The position numbers and the translations under genes are program-made. 64,000 bases of DNA from Diadema setosum (taxonomy: Eukaryota > Echinodermata > Echinoidea > Diadematoida > Diadematidae): NCBI RefSeq assembly GCF_964275005.1, contig NC_092702.1:34631316-34695315 (forward strand), in the 5' to 3' direction. This document shows positions 36,503 to 49,400 of the stretch, piece after piece (position 1 is the stretch's first letter; each line of letters opens with the position of its first letter). The notes under the pieces are model-generated. The model saw only the letters and a program-made list of their open reading frames with translations. It did no database searches and was not told the origin of the DNA.

Positions 36503-39500
36503 GGTGTCCTGAGCTAAGAGAATCAACTCTTTGCATTATGATGTACTGTGTGCTACATGCATTCCTCTCATGCCAACTTCTGGTACGGTACACTTTCGGA
36601 CCACTCTGTGAGTTCGAGCACTTTCAGGCAACGTACATTACGGTATACTTTTGGAGGACATTGGAAAGAGGTCCACTTTTGGCACAGTACGGTGTGTTAG
36701 GGTACACTTTGAGAGGGCTACAGCGCTCCTCTGGCAAGGATACAGTATTGTATGACACTCTTCAGGAGAGCACTCAAAAGCACTCCTAGATCACAACAGC
36801 TACACTGTATACGGAGAATATTTTGCAAGATTTTCATTTTTGCAAATTTTGCAAGTTAGGTGCTATTCGCAAAATTAAAGACACAGGAAAATATCGATTC
36901 TGATCACGCTATGAATGTGACTCACGCGTATACATTTCTCTGTTCGGTACAGGACTCCACGATCGTGAATTTAACCATTCGCGAAATCGTCAGGAAGTTC
37001 CGATTCGCGAAAATTTAGACTCACTAAATATATGGCATATATAGCATATGAATGCTTCCTGGATTAAAAACATATCCATACTATAAAGCCTCAAAGATCA
37101 CAGCCTCGACTCACTCATAGATTGTTGGAGACAATCATAAACACACCACATCCGTAGATATACACGTACATACAGAAAGATGATATATCGACAAGACACG
37201 ATGCAAAACATGGAGATGATGAGAGTCACTGAATGGCTACTGAAGGGTCACTGAAGGGTCACTAAAGGATCATTAAATGGTCACTCAAAGGTCAGCACAA
37301 CAAACCTGAGAGCCAGGGCAAGCAGTGTGGCGGCTTCCAGGTTCAGTCTCATGCTGACCCCTTCCAAGTAGCGCGAGTTGCCGAGCTCAAAGATGGAGCT
37401 GCGGGTGTCGGCGTCGCTCTCCAGCGAGGGCTTCCGGTTCAGACCGCGCCCCTCTGCATCTTCCTTGCCCTCCCCCTCCTCCCCAGGACGACCCGAGATG
37501 GGCGGTAGGACCGGTCTGTCATTGGACAGGCCTCGGGTGAGAGCCTGCCGGATCTGCTCAGTTTCTACAAGATGAGGTAGAGATGGACATGATGACTTCT
37601 TGGGAGTTTGCTCCTCAGTGAACCATGATGAACAATATCAAAGATATCACACCAACATATCATGTGCACTACATGAAATACATAGCATGTATGATATATG
37701 CATTACAAATTGAATGCTGAAATAACTTCTTGCTCTGTTCAAAGTTCTTTACACTTTACAATTATTGTAGAAGAAGAGAGAAAATATCAAATACCACCAA
37801 TATCTATTTTTAGAATTTGCAAGCTTCTGGAAAGATATGAAGTTTAAGAGCATTAATTTCTTCGATACATCATTCATGCCTGTAAAGAGACTAACCTAGC
37901 TGTGATATCCTAGGGGTGTCCCCCTCATTAGTCCAGTCGCCGACTGGTTCCCAGGAGCACCTAGCACTGACACCGCTGAGATTGGAGCCCTCCGTCTCGA
38001 TGCCATGCTCGACTTCCTCCATGAGATGAGGGTTTACCTCGAAGATGGTCTCGCCCCGCCTCATGTCTGTCACCAGCCACTCCCCTCCAGCTCTGTCAAT
38101 CAACAAAGGGGGCGGAGCAAAAACTGAACATGGCTACCTCACGATAACATGGAAATGAGGCAATTACATAACATAGTACAAATTGTAAATATGAGACTCC
38201 TTTGTGGATGTAAAGAAAGCAGCACAATGAACCTGTTGAATACTGTATATGCCATATATCTTATGCCATATATCTAGCAAGTCTAACTTTTCCATAGTAG
38301 AGACATCCTGACAATATCGCAAGTGGTAATATTTGTGATCCTGGAGTACAAAAATGAACGGAGAAATATGCCCCTGCACATCCCATTCATGTTAAAATCA
38401 GAGTTAATAATTTTGAGTGTTGTTAAATTTGTGAATAGCATTGGACTCGCAAAATTCATGACAATAAAAACCTTGAGATATGTATGGCGTATACAGTTAT
38501 GAATATAGAATATTGTTGACAGCATGAAATGTACGCCACACTCACACTTCCATAGATTTGAGGAGTTCCAGCATGCCAGGACCATTCCACCTCTGAGATG
38601 CCTGGAGCTCTTCTGTACACACTCCAACAATCTGTGGAGAGACAGATATTCAAAGACAACAATCTGTGAGAGATAGATATTCAAAGACAATAATCTGTGA
38701 GAGATAGATATTCAAAGACAATAATCTGTGAGAGATGGATATTCAAAGACAATAATCTGTGAGAGATGGATATTCAAAGACAATAATCTGTGAGAGATAG
38801 ATATTCAAAGACAATAATCTGTGAGAGATAGATATTCAAAGACAATAATCTGTGAGAGATAGATATTCAAAGACAATAATCTGTGAGAGATGGATATTCA
38901 AAGACAATAATCTGTGAGAGATAGATATTCAAAGACAATAATCTGTGAGAGATAGATATTCAAGGTTTAAACCATGCTACCTCGCTGTTGGACAGCTACT
39001 AGAAAACTAGTGTATAAATCCTACACAGAAAGAAAAAAAAAATACTGTTTAAATGCATTTTGTAGTTTTAAATCAATGTGAAAGGAAGACATCTTAAAAT
39101 TTCATGCTACTGTTTTGATCAAAGCAGAAATCACATTTTGTGACATGTATTCACAGAGGATTGACCTTTCACTTCTACATTTTGCCTTTTAACTTTTTAA
39201 CTACATTTCGTCTTTTAACTTTCCTTTCAAAAATGCACCAGACAGTTTGAACCTTTCTCAATGCTTGGTAATGTTTAGTAAAGTCTGCTATAACCAAGTC
39301 GTATAGGCAAGCATTCTTTTACTTGACGTGATGAAGACCCCTGAGGCTGTTTTCTGTTTTTGTTTTGCTTGCTTTCTTTACAGCTGACAGGTAATGACAC
39401 CAAGCATGGCTACCTGTATGAAGTTGACGATGCCGTGGGGTGTGTTGATCGCCATGAGCTGCCGGTCGTCCGCCATCAGCATGTGCTGTATGCGAGACTC

Positions 39501-40391
39501 GCTGTTGTCCAGGGGACTGTGCCAAGAAACATGGTCTCCATTACAAAGAGTGTTTCCTGCAGAGTGCAGAATTAGAGCAGACATGCCATCAACAATTACC
39601 ATTTATAAATGCTTGATTCTTATTGAGTGAAAGCATGCAAAGTCTGAGGTGCACTCATTGTCATTCGTGTGACATCCCACTAGATTCAGTCGAGAAAAGT
39701 CCTTTTTCTCTATTACAAACATTAGCAGACAAGGCATTTGGTAGAATTCTGCCATAGTAATGCACTGACAAAAACTGTTAGCACTCATTAGTACAGAAGG
39801 TCTTTTATGCCATGAGTGCATCGGTTATTCTTAGGTTGTGACAGCATGAATATCTAAAATCCCTGAAAAAAGAAAAAAGAAAAAGAAAAACCAAAACAGG
39901 ATAATATTTAAGGCAGCCGTACCAGGGGCAACCTGTTAATCTGGGTCCTGTTGCATACAAAGATGCAACCAAACATACAACAGAACATCAAACTCAAAAT
40001 CAAAATCAATGTGAGACTGTATTAGCTAATCAGCATTGAGCATTCAAAGACTTCTGTTTAATTTTCTGATTTAAGTTTTATCTCAACTTTTATGCAACAA
40101 AGAACTGGTATTGCAAATCATATGGCACACACAAACACTTGTTTTAACCCGTTGAGGATGGTTTGATTTTGCTACAACACGCATTTTCCATAGACAGCTG
40201 CCCAAGTATACTCGGGACTCGTCCTCAACGGGTTAAGACTTCATGGCAAATTCATAAATTCTATCAATGTGTCGCAGGGAATTTCAAATTAGCATGTCTT
40301 TGAATCAAAATTAAAGTTGTAACAAAAACATTTCAAATTTCTTTTCAATGAAAACATGAATATTTCCACAAAGAATCAGCCCTCTAAGGCA

Positions 40392-40425
<34 letters not shown>

Positions 40426-43400
40426 CTAAGTTGCCCCTCAACCTGTTGAAGACGAGTTCCGAGAATACTCAGGCAAGTGTCCATTGGAAATGCGTGTTAT
40501 TGCAAAATCAGTCTGTCCTCGATGGGTTAAAAAATAAAAATACATATAATACACACAGTAGATAGAGAAGCAGATATAGTGGATTAATAGGCACATACAA
40601 TGGAGCTAGTGAGTGAAAAGTAAAAAAGAGGGGGATAAAGAAAAGAGAGATCAACAGATAGATACAGAAAGCAATTTAGTGAGTGAGTGAGAGAGAAAAA
40701 AATAAAGTGCTGGGGTGGGGGGGGGGGGGGAGGGAACACCATTGTGGAGAAAGAAGAGAATGCCCTGTCTTTGGACTGCTTTGATAATACAGTCTAAATA
40801 GATTTCTCTATATACCCTCCACTGAGGCATACAGGTGGACCAATGGGATCCTTGTTAGCTTTTGTCACTGATTGGTTGATAGCCTCTTGAGATGATAGCC
40901 ACCTTGGTAACTGATTCTTTCCTTATTGACAGAGTATAACTACAAGACCGCTACTCTTGCTTTCTCCCTCATGCATGCACCGCAGTGATTGCACGGCAGT
41001 ATGCAACACCACATACAGCAGCAACACATGATATTAGGCACTTATGAACATGGGTATCTTACAGAATCACAAATAATGTCTCTGAATGGTTTAATTTTCA
41101 CGGCCGATTTAAATTCCAATATCTACAGCATTCTCTGGACAAGAGGACTTTCTTTCCAATACGAATAATGCACTGTATTCCTAAATATACACAACAGTTT
41201 TAAAACCTGGACCCCATTTCATACAAAGTTGCTTTCGTAGCAACTGTTGCTGAAATGGCAGGTGTCATGGTGTAACAGCAAGAATCCTGCTTCCTGATTG
41301 GTCGTCGCTACAAAAAGTTATTCGAGCAAGAGGTGCTATCCTAACATCTTTCTTGACATCAGATCCTGGCATGAACAATGACAGGACTAATACTGATCCC
41401 CCACCCCCATCATTTTATTTTGATATCACCAAACTGTTTATCAACTCTCATAGTTTTTAATACCCTCACTGAGGGATCCAGTATTTCTGATCAACCATTC
41501 CATTGTGATGGACATTTTGCCAATCCATCTGTAAGTCAATCATGTTGCAAACTCTTGTACGCATTAGCTTCAAACTCTTGTACGCATTAGCTTCAAACTC
41601 AGCAGCAATATCAAGTTTATAAAAGTAGGTAATGATGGCACTTGGATTTGCATGTGAAAATCTGAGTACTCCACGAAATGAAATGGAATATTATCATGAT
41701 ATGTGTGACACTATTATCACATCAGTCTTAGCAACCAAAACAACATATTTTGTAGCTAGATAAGCTGGATGAGAAATTAAGCAAGATATAAACAGCATAT
41801 AACAACTAATCTGAAAGAAAATCCAAATCTATGGCAAGGACATTGAAATATGCTTCCTGTCGACAGATATTGCCTGATGTGCATGACTGCCTCACCTGAC
41901 TGGAAGACATATCTGGCTAGTCCTTGCATGAGCTCTGCTGGCCAGGTAGGGGGCGCCGTCTCAGTCGGTTCTTTCTTCAGCCGGAAGGTCAGCTCGAAAC
42001 CGAAGCCACTTGGGCCATTGGGCCCTGACGGAATCCTATAGAGAAACGGATAAGCAGAACTTATGAATGTGTGTCATTTATCAATTCTCTTCTTCTCTCT
42101 TTCTTCCTCCACTTCTTCTTCTTCTTCTTCTTCTTCTTCTGTGCAGAACTTTTTTGAGTATACTTGTTCAATTCAAAGTGTTACCCTTTCATGTTCAAGC
42201 TGGCTTTGCCATACATAAACAGAAAGATCAAAGGTTTAAGTTTTCTTGAAGCATGCTTGGGTTTTCATACACTGTAGTGATGGGGCAACTGCTTTCTTCC
42301 TGGAAAATTCTCATTATATCTCTCGCAGTCCTGGATGGTTCCAGAGTAACCAGCTTGACTGTACTTCATTGTCCAAGCTGAAGCATGGAGGATGATTCAC
42401 AAACTTGAGAAACTTTTACACAAGACATACGCATCCATGGGAACACTGCCAACACATTACCAGAACAGAAAGAGCGAGAGAGAGAGAAAAAAAAGGAAGA
42501 CACGCTCTGTCACCCCGAAAGATTGTGGGATTCATCATTGACAAGGATGGCGTACCATGGGGACCAAAATATTTCTGGCAACGTGCTCACCTGGTTTTGT
42601 CCCCCCATAAGCCGCCAAAGGTGCACGCAACCTTTACAGAATGGGGGACAATGTGGGATATGGCTGTAGCATTTAATCATCTGGAAAATCGACAATGGGG
42701 AGGTTGGGAGTAACGCTACATGCGTATCCACTCCTCTCTCGTAACAGGAAATCATTTTCTCTTTCAAGTCAACAAGAGTGTTTACTTATTCTCTCTCATC
42801 TTTCACCCCCACTCGCTTCTTATTGTCATCCTACCCTTTGATGTACAGATAACGCGCATTGTTGCTCTGTCACATGGAAGTACGGATGGAAGAAGTGCTA
42901 AAGAAATTGCTCCGCTTCGCTTGGAATCCCTGCAGACGCTCAAAACATTTCACCCAGAGATCACACCAAAGAAAAGCACTCATGTGCCATGTCTAAGCAA
43001 TCACAATCACAAGAAAGAAATAAATGAGATTTCATTGAGTGATGAGCCACATATTTTGGCTAATCGTGAAATTACAAGGTCTATTACACTACATTATCAC
43101 ATAATTCTTATTCTTCGTCACTTTTTCCCAGGCTCTCACAAAGACACTAGCTACCAAACATCACAGACGCATGATTCACAGTTGCCCTGATTGGAGAGCG
43201 AAAAATTTGAGGAGTATTTTCTTCTTCTTTTTGCTGAAAGATTAATGAGGCAGAACAATGCCAGAAGCTTACAGGTTGTTTGCTTCTATATGCCATGTTT
43301 GCATACCCGTGGGAACTTACTTTAACAGCATGCGACTTGGTCTGACTGCATCCCCAAAATAAAAGGCCAGTTTAACTAAATGTTCTCAAATTGCTTTAAT

Positions 43401-46400
43401 TATCTTCTCCCAACGGGTCTGTTTCTCAGGGACATTACAGTGCATGCATTTGAACAGTATTTGAAATCCATTCTGCATGCATTTTAATAGCTGTTGCTAT
43501 GTTTCGGTAGTCAACAGGCAAAATTTCTGGTTGCCAAGGGTGCAACCTTTTTGTACAGACTTCACTTCATGTGTCTACTTCTCCAGTTACTCCTCTAGAC
43601 AATCTCTGATTGACTCAGCCTCAAACGAACTTGGCTGATGAAATTAGCAATGTTCAATTTGCAGTTAGCAATGGTTCAAATGACCTCAAATCTTAAACTG
43701 TCAAAACAGAACAACTGCAAAACTAAATATATCACTCATATTAATATGCAAACCAATTTGCTTTTATGTTTACTAACAAGCTCCGTGGATGTTCAAAATA
43801 TTCTTTCACTGCAACATAAAGAAACTAGAAAAGCACTCTGAGAGCGCAGACCTCCGCCAAGCAGCTACTTTCCACCGATGATCTTGCAAAGAGATTTTTC
43901 TCCTCTCCACCACTGGAGAAGTTCAGAGCTCTTTGGGCTCTTCCATAGAGATCGGTGATTTCCACCAATAGGTATACATGCTGAAAAATATTGCCCGATT
44001 TCCCAATATAGAAGCCTTTGTTACGTCATAAAACCCTCAGCTGCACGGCGCGCCTTGCCCTAGCAGAAACTAGAGCACGCACTTTAGTGCGCGCATGCAA
44101 ACCTCAAGTACGCGCAGCCTGAACTCCCAAATTCATTGACCCTACCTGTCAAAATATCAAAAATCCTTCATAAATTCCCCCAAAATTCTCGGATCACTTC
44201 CAAAAGTTATTCGTTTGTTACTTGTGTCATTCTCAACCTTTCCTGCAAGTTTCATCCCAATCTGTTGACTACTTTTTGAGTTATTTTGCACAAGGACAAA
44301 CGAACTAATGAACAAACCAACGGTAACGAAAACATAACCTCCTCCCTTGGCGGAGGTAACTATATGCGTTGTATGTGACATAACATCGCTCATAATGACT
44401 ATGTGTCTCTTCATGTTGTTTCTCTCACTTGAACTTTTTCTACTGTACTCATGTGAAGAATGCAACTTTGAACTGGCTTGTTGGTGCATTCGTATGAAAT
44501 CTTTGATTATCACATGTCTCTGGCATCCATGCAAAACTTAACAAAGCTTGAATGACAGAAATCTCAGGCTTTTGTTGTTGTTGTTTTACTGGGGGGGGGG
44601 GGGAGAACAGACTAAGCTAAATTAAAGCCAGTAAACATCATTTTGTGAGACTGGTTTTAAAATCCCAATGTCTGTGGCAGGGGACCAACTTTGACTGTTC
44701 AGGATTAAGCTTTCAACAAAGGAAGAGATTACAAAAGGTTTGTTTGAATCATAGATACATGTACATGACATATCCAGTTCAACTTCACTCATCTGGCCAT
44801 CATTTTTCTAGATCTCTCTTTTATCTGGACATGGAATTGCAAACAAACAAACAAATACTGTAAAAGTGGTTATTTTCGCACAACTTATTTTTCGCGCTTG
44901 GCCAGTTAAGAAGAGGTTCGTGTGTTTATAATTCTGCGGTATCAAGACATTATGCACAGGAACATATGGCAAGCAAAAATATTTGCGTGCTTTTATTTTT
45001 GTGCTGGTTTCTGGTTGCGCGAAATGTGCGAAAATTTCAACACCTCGAAAATTTCCACTTTTACAGTACATTGTATATTCAAGCACATTTCATGCAAAAT
45101 CTTACTGGGACCAAACACCAAGTAATAATCCCTTGCAAATACTAGGCAGTAAAAAAAAAATGCCAATCAATAATTTAAACCTGCTACCATGCTGTTACTC
45201 CTCTGATTGTCATATCAGGTACCCAGGGAAATGGGAGAAAAACCTTCAAGGTTTGACAGCTTTGCTTGTCAGCAAATTTGCAGAAAATAAAACAATAAAG
45301 AAGGGATATCTTTACTCATATTAGATTTTATGTCCACATTATGTACATGAATCACAAAGCATGCAAATATCAATTCATGTACATAGTCATGGGAATGGTA
45401 GATTGACAATGGCTTACAAACCCTTACCTGCTAGAAAGGTTAGCATTGGAACATGTACCATATAGATGAATTATGCTCATCCAGCCATATCACTTTAATC
45501 CAGATGACTGGTTGAATCAGGGAGGTGGAACAATCTTCCCCCTCCCTGGTTGAATTAACTGTTCATAAATAGACTATATTTCAAAACCCAGTGCTTTGGA
45601 TCCTTTTTTCTGGGTACTAATCTTAAAAATTATGGTTACACAATTATTTCTTTATTGAAACCTTGTCATTACTGGTGGCAACCTGTTTAAAAAGCATCAA
45701 TCAAAGACGGAGGTTGGTCCCAGAGAGATTAATCAGGCGACATTCATGAATCACAAAAGGTAATGTTCTGAATGCAACCGCGGTGAGAATACCTCCCATG
45801 CTGAAGCACAAACAAACATGTTTATCATTAGCTGGAGTCAAGGAACAGAAATCCACCTTATATTCATATTTTTCAAAATTGTTTTGCTATAAGAGATCCA
45901 CATTCCTCCTGAAGAATCCGCCCACCCCAACTTGGTAACAAAGGCAAGGGTATGTACACACTGTGTACACAGACAAATGACAATAGTCTCTGTTATATCT
46001 CAACCTTCTTTTATTACCAAGGCTAGATTTGAAATATAGTCCTAGACTGATTGGTGATAGGCACCTGTCAAGTAGAACTAATAGAAACGACCAACTTTAA
46101 CAAATAAATGGACCATTGACGGTATCAAAGTGAGTACAGCAATCCATGTTTGCGACAAAGCCATGGTGAAATAATCAATGGCGATTGCAATGCATAAACA
46201 TGTTTGTCGATAATCATTTGGGAAGGAATTTTTCTCACATTGAGACTGAAAAACAAGAATCCCCGGAATAATAACATCGCCACGAAAATAGTCACCCCCT
46301 GCCTGGGGTCCCACAGAAAAGCTGGTATGTGGTGTTATAATAAAAGACCCATATCATAATTAGATCTTGTTTACCATGACTGCTTATATGATTTCATGAA

Positions 46401-49400
46401 ACGACAAGAGAGGCTGAACAATCCCATTTTGAATCCACCCTACCTTTTTAACAACAGCCTTTAGTGCAGAAGAGACTGAAAAACAGGCTTTACAGATTTT
46501 GTACAATAATTAAGGGGCCCTCTCAAGCAAATATTTAAACACCGTGATCCTTTAGCAGGAAATATCCTTGTCCAACTTCCTAGCTGCTGTGTAAATCAAT
46601 TTCCCATGCTCTCTTTGCCGCAAGGGAACACTGCCAGATCTACGCAGGAAAACTCAGTCTTTCAAAATTTTCATTTTTAAAGGACTTTCCAGAAAAGGCA
46701 AAATGGTTCAGGTGTATACAAACGTTGCAAGCACTTAAAGGAGACCTCCGGATGATTTTCAGACTTTTACATTTGAACAACTATAAATACGTTATACTGA
46801 GGACAGAGTTTCACAATATGTGATAATTGGGATGAAGAATAGGAATATTTTCAAAATTTAGAACAAATTGCAATGAACAAGGATGATGACATGGCAGAGT
46901 CACCATAAGAATGCATGGGTTGGGGCTCAAGGAAGCAGAACAAAAGAAGAAGGCATGCATAGATTATACACAGATGAACTCGCAAGAAAGCGGTATTGTA
47001 ATGAAATTACACTGCTACATTTCTGAAATATGTGAACCTCCTATGTCATCATCCTTGTTCAGTGTAATTTGTTTAAGGTTTTTCAGAGTATTGTTTCTCT
47101 GCTCAAGAACCACAATAAATTCCACATATCTATACATGGAGTTGTCGATTTATGTACTACATGATGTGAAATTATGAAAATCGTCTGGAATGTCCCTTTA
47201 ATGAGGAAAGACTACCACACTCACAAGGTGGGTCTTCATCAGCTCGAGCTTGAAGAATAGTGCGCTTACGGGGGATCAGAGAAATAAGCCCGAAGTCAGC
47301 TGAAATGTGCAAGCATCGCGTCTTCACCAGCTCGAGCTTCAGGCACGGTTGGGTTTATAAGCTCGATGCTGGCGCATGCGCACTTAAACTAACGGTAGCG
47401 GTGGCGCGAACACACTCCGACCTGACTGCCTATGTTCCTGTGTAACGCATGCAGTGCCAATGTTCAAGCTCGAGCTGATGAAGACGCGTTGAAGAGTAGC
47501 ACGCTATTTTGCAAATTAGCTGGCTGTTCTGTAAATAAGTCCAAGATTTCTTTGGCTTATTTTCCAATTGGAATAGCGCACTATTTCGGTCTTCATTGCA
47601 AAATTAGCGGGCTATTTTCTGATCGGGCTAATTCTTTGGATCAGAAATAGCGGGCTATTCTTCAAGCTCGAGCTGATGAAGACCCACCTACAACACTGAG
47701 CAATGATAGCTACATCTGGAATTCTCACTCTCATCCAAACAAAGGTAATACAAAATCACTGTATACTGATTAAGATCTTGGAATCGGTATCATACACATG
47801 AAGTGTAATGAGAAAATGTGACATGATTATTTTTCCCTAAAATCCAGAGTCAAACTGTTCAAATTAGACATTATAAGATAGTGTATGTGCACCATGCCAA
47901 ATTCTACCCCCCCCCCCATTATACACACACACACTATACACTTCATAAATGTTTTGGTCAAGATTTTACACTGATGTGATGATACATATGATGAGAAATT
48001 TGATCACCATCAGATAGTTCCATTGAGGACACTGAATTTCTAAATTCAGCTCACAGAGCAGTATAGTGTCACAGAAATTATTGCTGAAGTAGACTCTCAC
48101 ACTGTATGATACAGTTTGACCTTGATTATCCGGCCATGTCAGGACCGGCGCTCATCCGGATAAGCGAATTGGCCGGATATGGGAGACACAATGTTAATGT
48201 ATATAGAAGGGCTGCTGTCCAAGCTGCCGTCCCAGTGCACTGGCAGCTAGGCAGGTAGCGTACCCCACAACGTTGGTGTAATCTATGCTAGCCTGCACAA
48301 AATTGTAGTCCCTTCTTCACAAAAATAAAGTATATTTAATATGTGAAAATCACACATGTTTTACCTCATTAGATATTGAGAAACCTATCATGCACATCTT
48401 ATGAAATTAGTGAAATAGATCCATGAAAGTCACTGTTTTTTCCTCAATTTTTGGATGAAAAAAAAAGTCCTTCACTGCGTGAATGCATCCGGATAATAGA
48501 GATTTCCGGATAAAAGGAGGCCGGATAATTGAGGTCGAACTGTACCTCAAACAAGTCTGCACTAACTTTTACAAGTGTGTTTTTGCTGTAAATGTAAATC
48601 TTATCTAATTGATTCAAACATGCATCCTAGTCAGTTTAAAATATACATGGGACCCATGTAGGCACAACATGCATGCTACATGTATCATGTATATACCCTA
48701 TAATTGAATGGCTAAAAGATGAAGTCTATTGTCGAGTCCATGATTGAGTCTGGGCACTCATATTAGTTCAAGCCTGTAGTGTAACCTCACAATCTTTCAC
48801 AGTCATTTATACAATTATATGTTATCACATCGCCATGGGTGATGATAGTCACATCATATCAATCTAATCAAAGGACTCTGGTGACTGTACATGTAGTGTT
48901 ACCAGACAAGTGAAATTAAAAACCTCCTTCATGTGCGAATGTCAAGTCAACATCCTTTTTTGATGTGTCATCTATCATACTACTGCAATGGCCGATAAAA
49001 GCATCTTGGGAAAACAGTCTACAAGTATCTCTATTGCATGGAAGCGAACAGTGTCGTAATATCATTGAAAACTCCAGTTTTAGTTCTAAGAGGAAAACTG
49101 ACTGTAAATGGTTTGGTATAAGCTCATAGTGTGTCAATGTCATTCCACAGTCAACTGGCACTGGAATATCTCACTACTTTCATATTAACTAGTCGGTTGA
49201 GCAAACAACTGCTTTAACCTACAGCTAAGAAAAGACTTCATTATTCATCAAATAAACACTGAAATACTGGCTGCTAAAGCCAGGGTTCATACAAATTTAC
49301 AACATAAATCATATAGTGCCCTCAAAGGGCTTTGACAGAAGTGGAAAAAAGAACTGTCTATTCAGAACCAAAGAGTGTCTCAATGCAAGCTTTTTCAGCA

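Larger units (their letters stand above)
39557..41895 (-). other. SUFU: SUFU intron 3
   Basis: 2,339 bp. Contains two family C MITEs about 300 bp apart in opposite orientation (40148-40232 and 40443-40526), a 30-base poly-T run (40392-40420), a poly-G run (40716-40730) and a degenerate family D copy (about 41208-41335). Confidence 0.85.

Noticed and set aside
38631..38965. CRISPR-like array
   Set aside because: Units are contiguous 31-bp tandem copies without spacers, in a eukaryotic intron.
44157..44534. Protein with LGEFMKDF tail
   Set aside because: Read-through of repeat family E, which recurs at 59577-60075.
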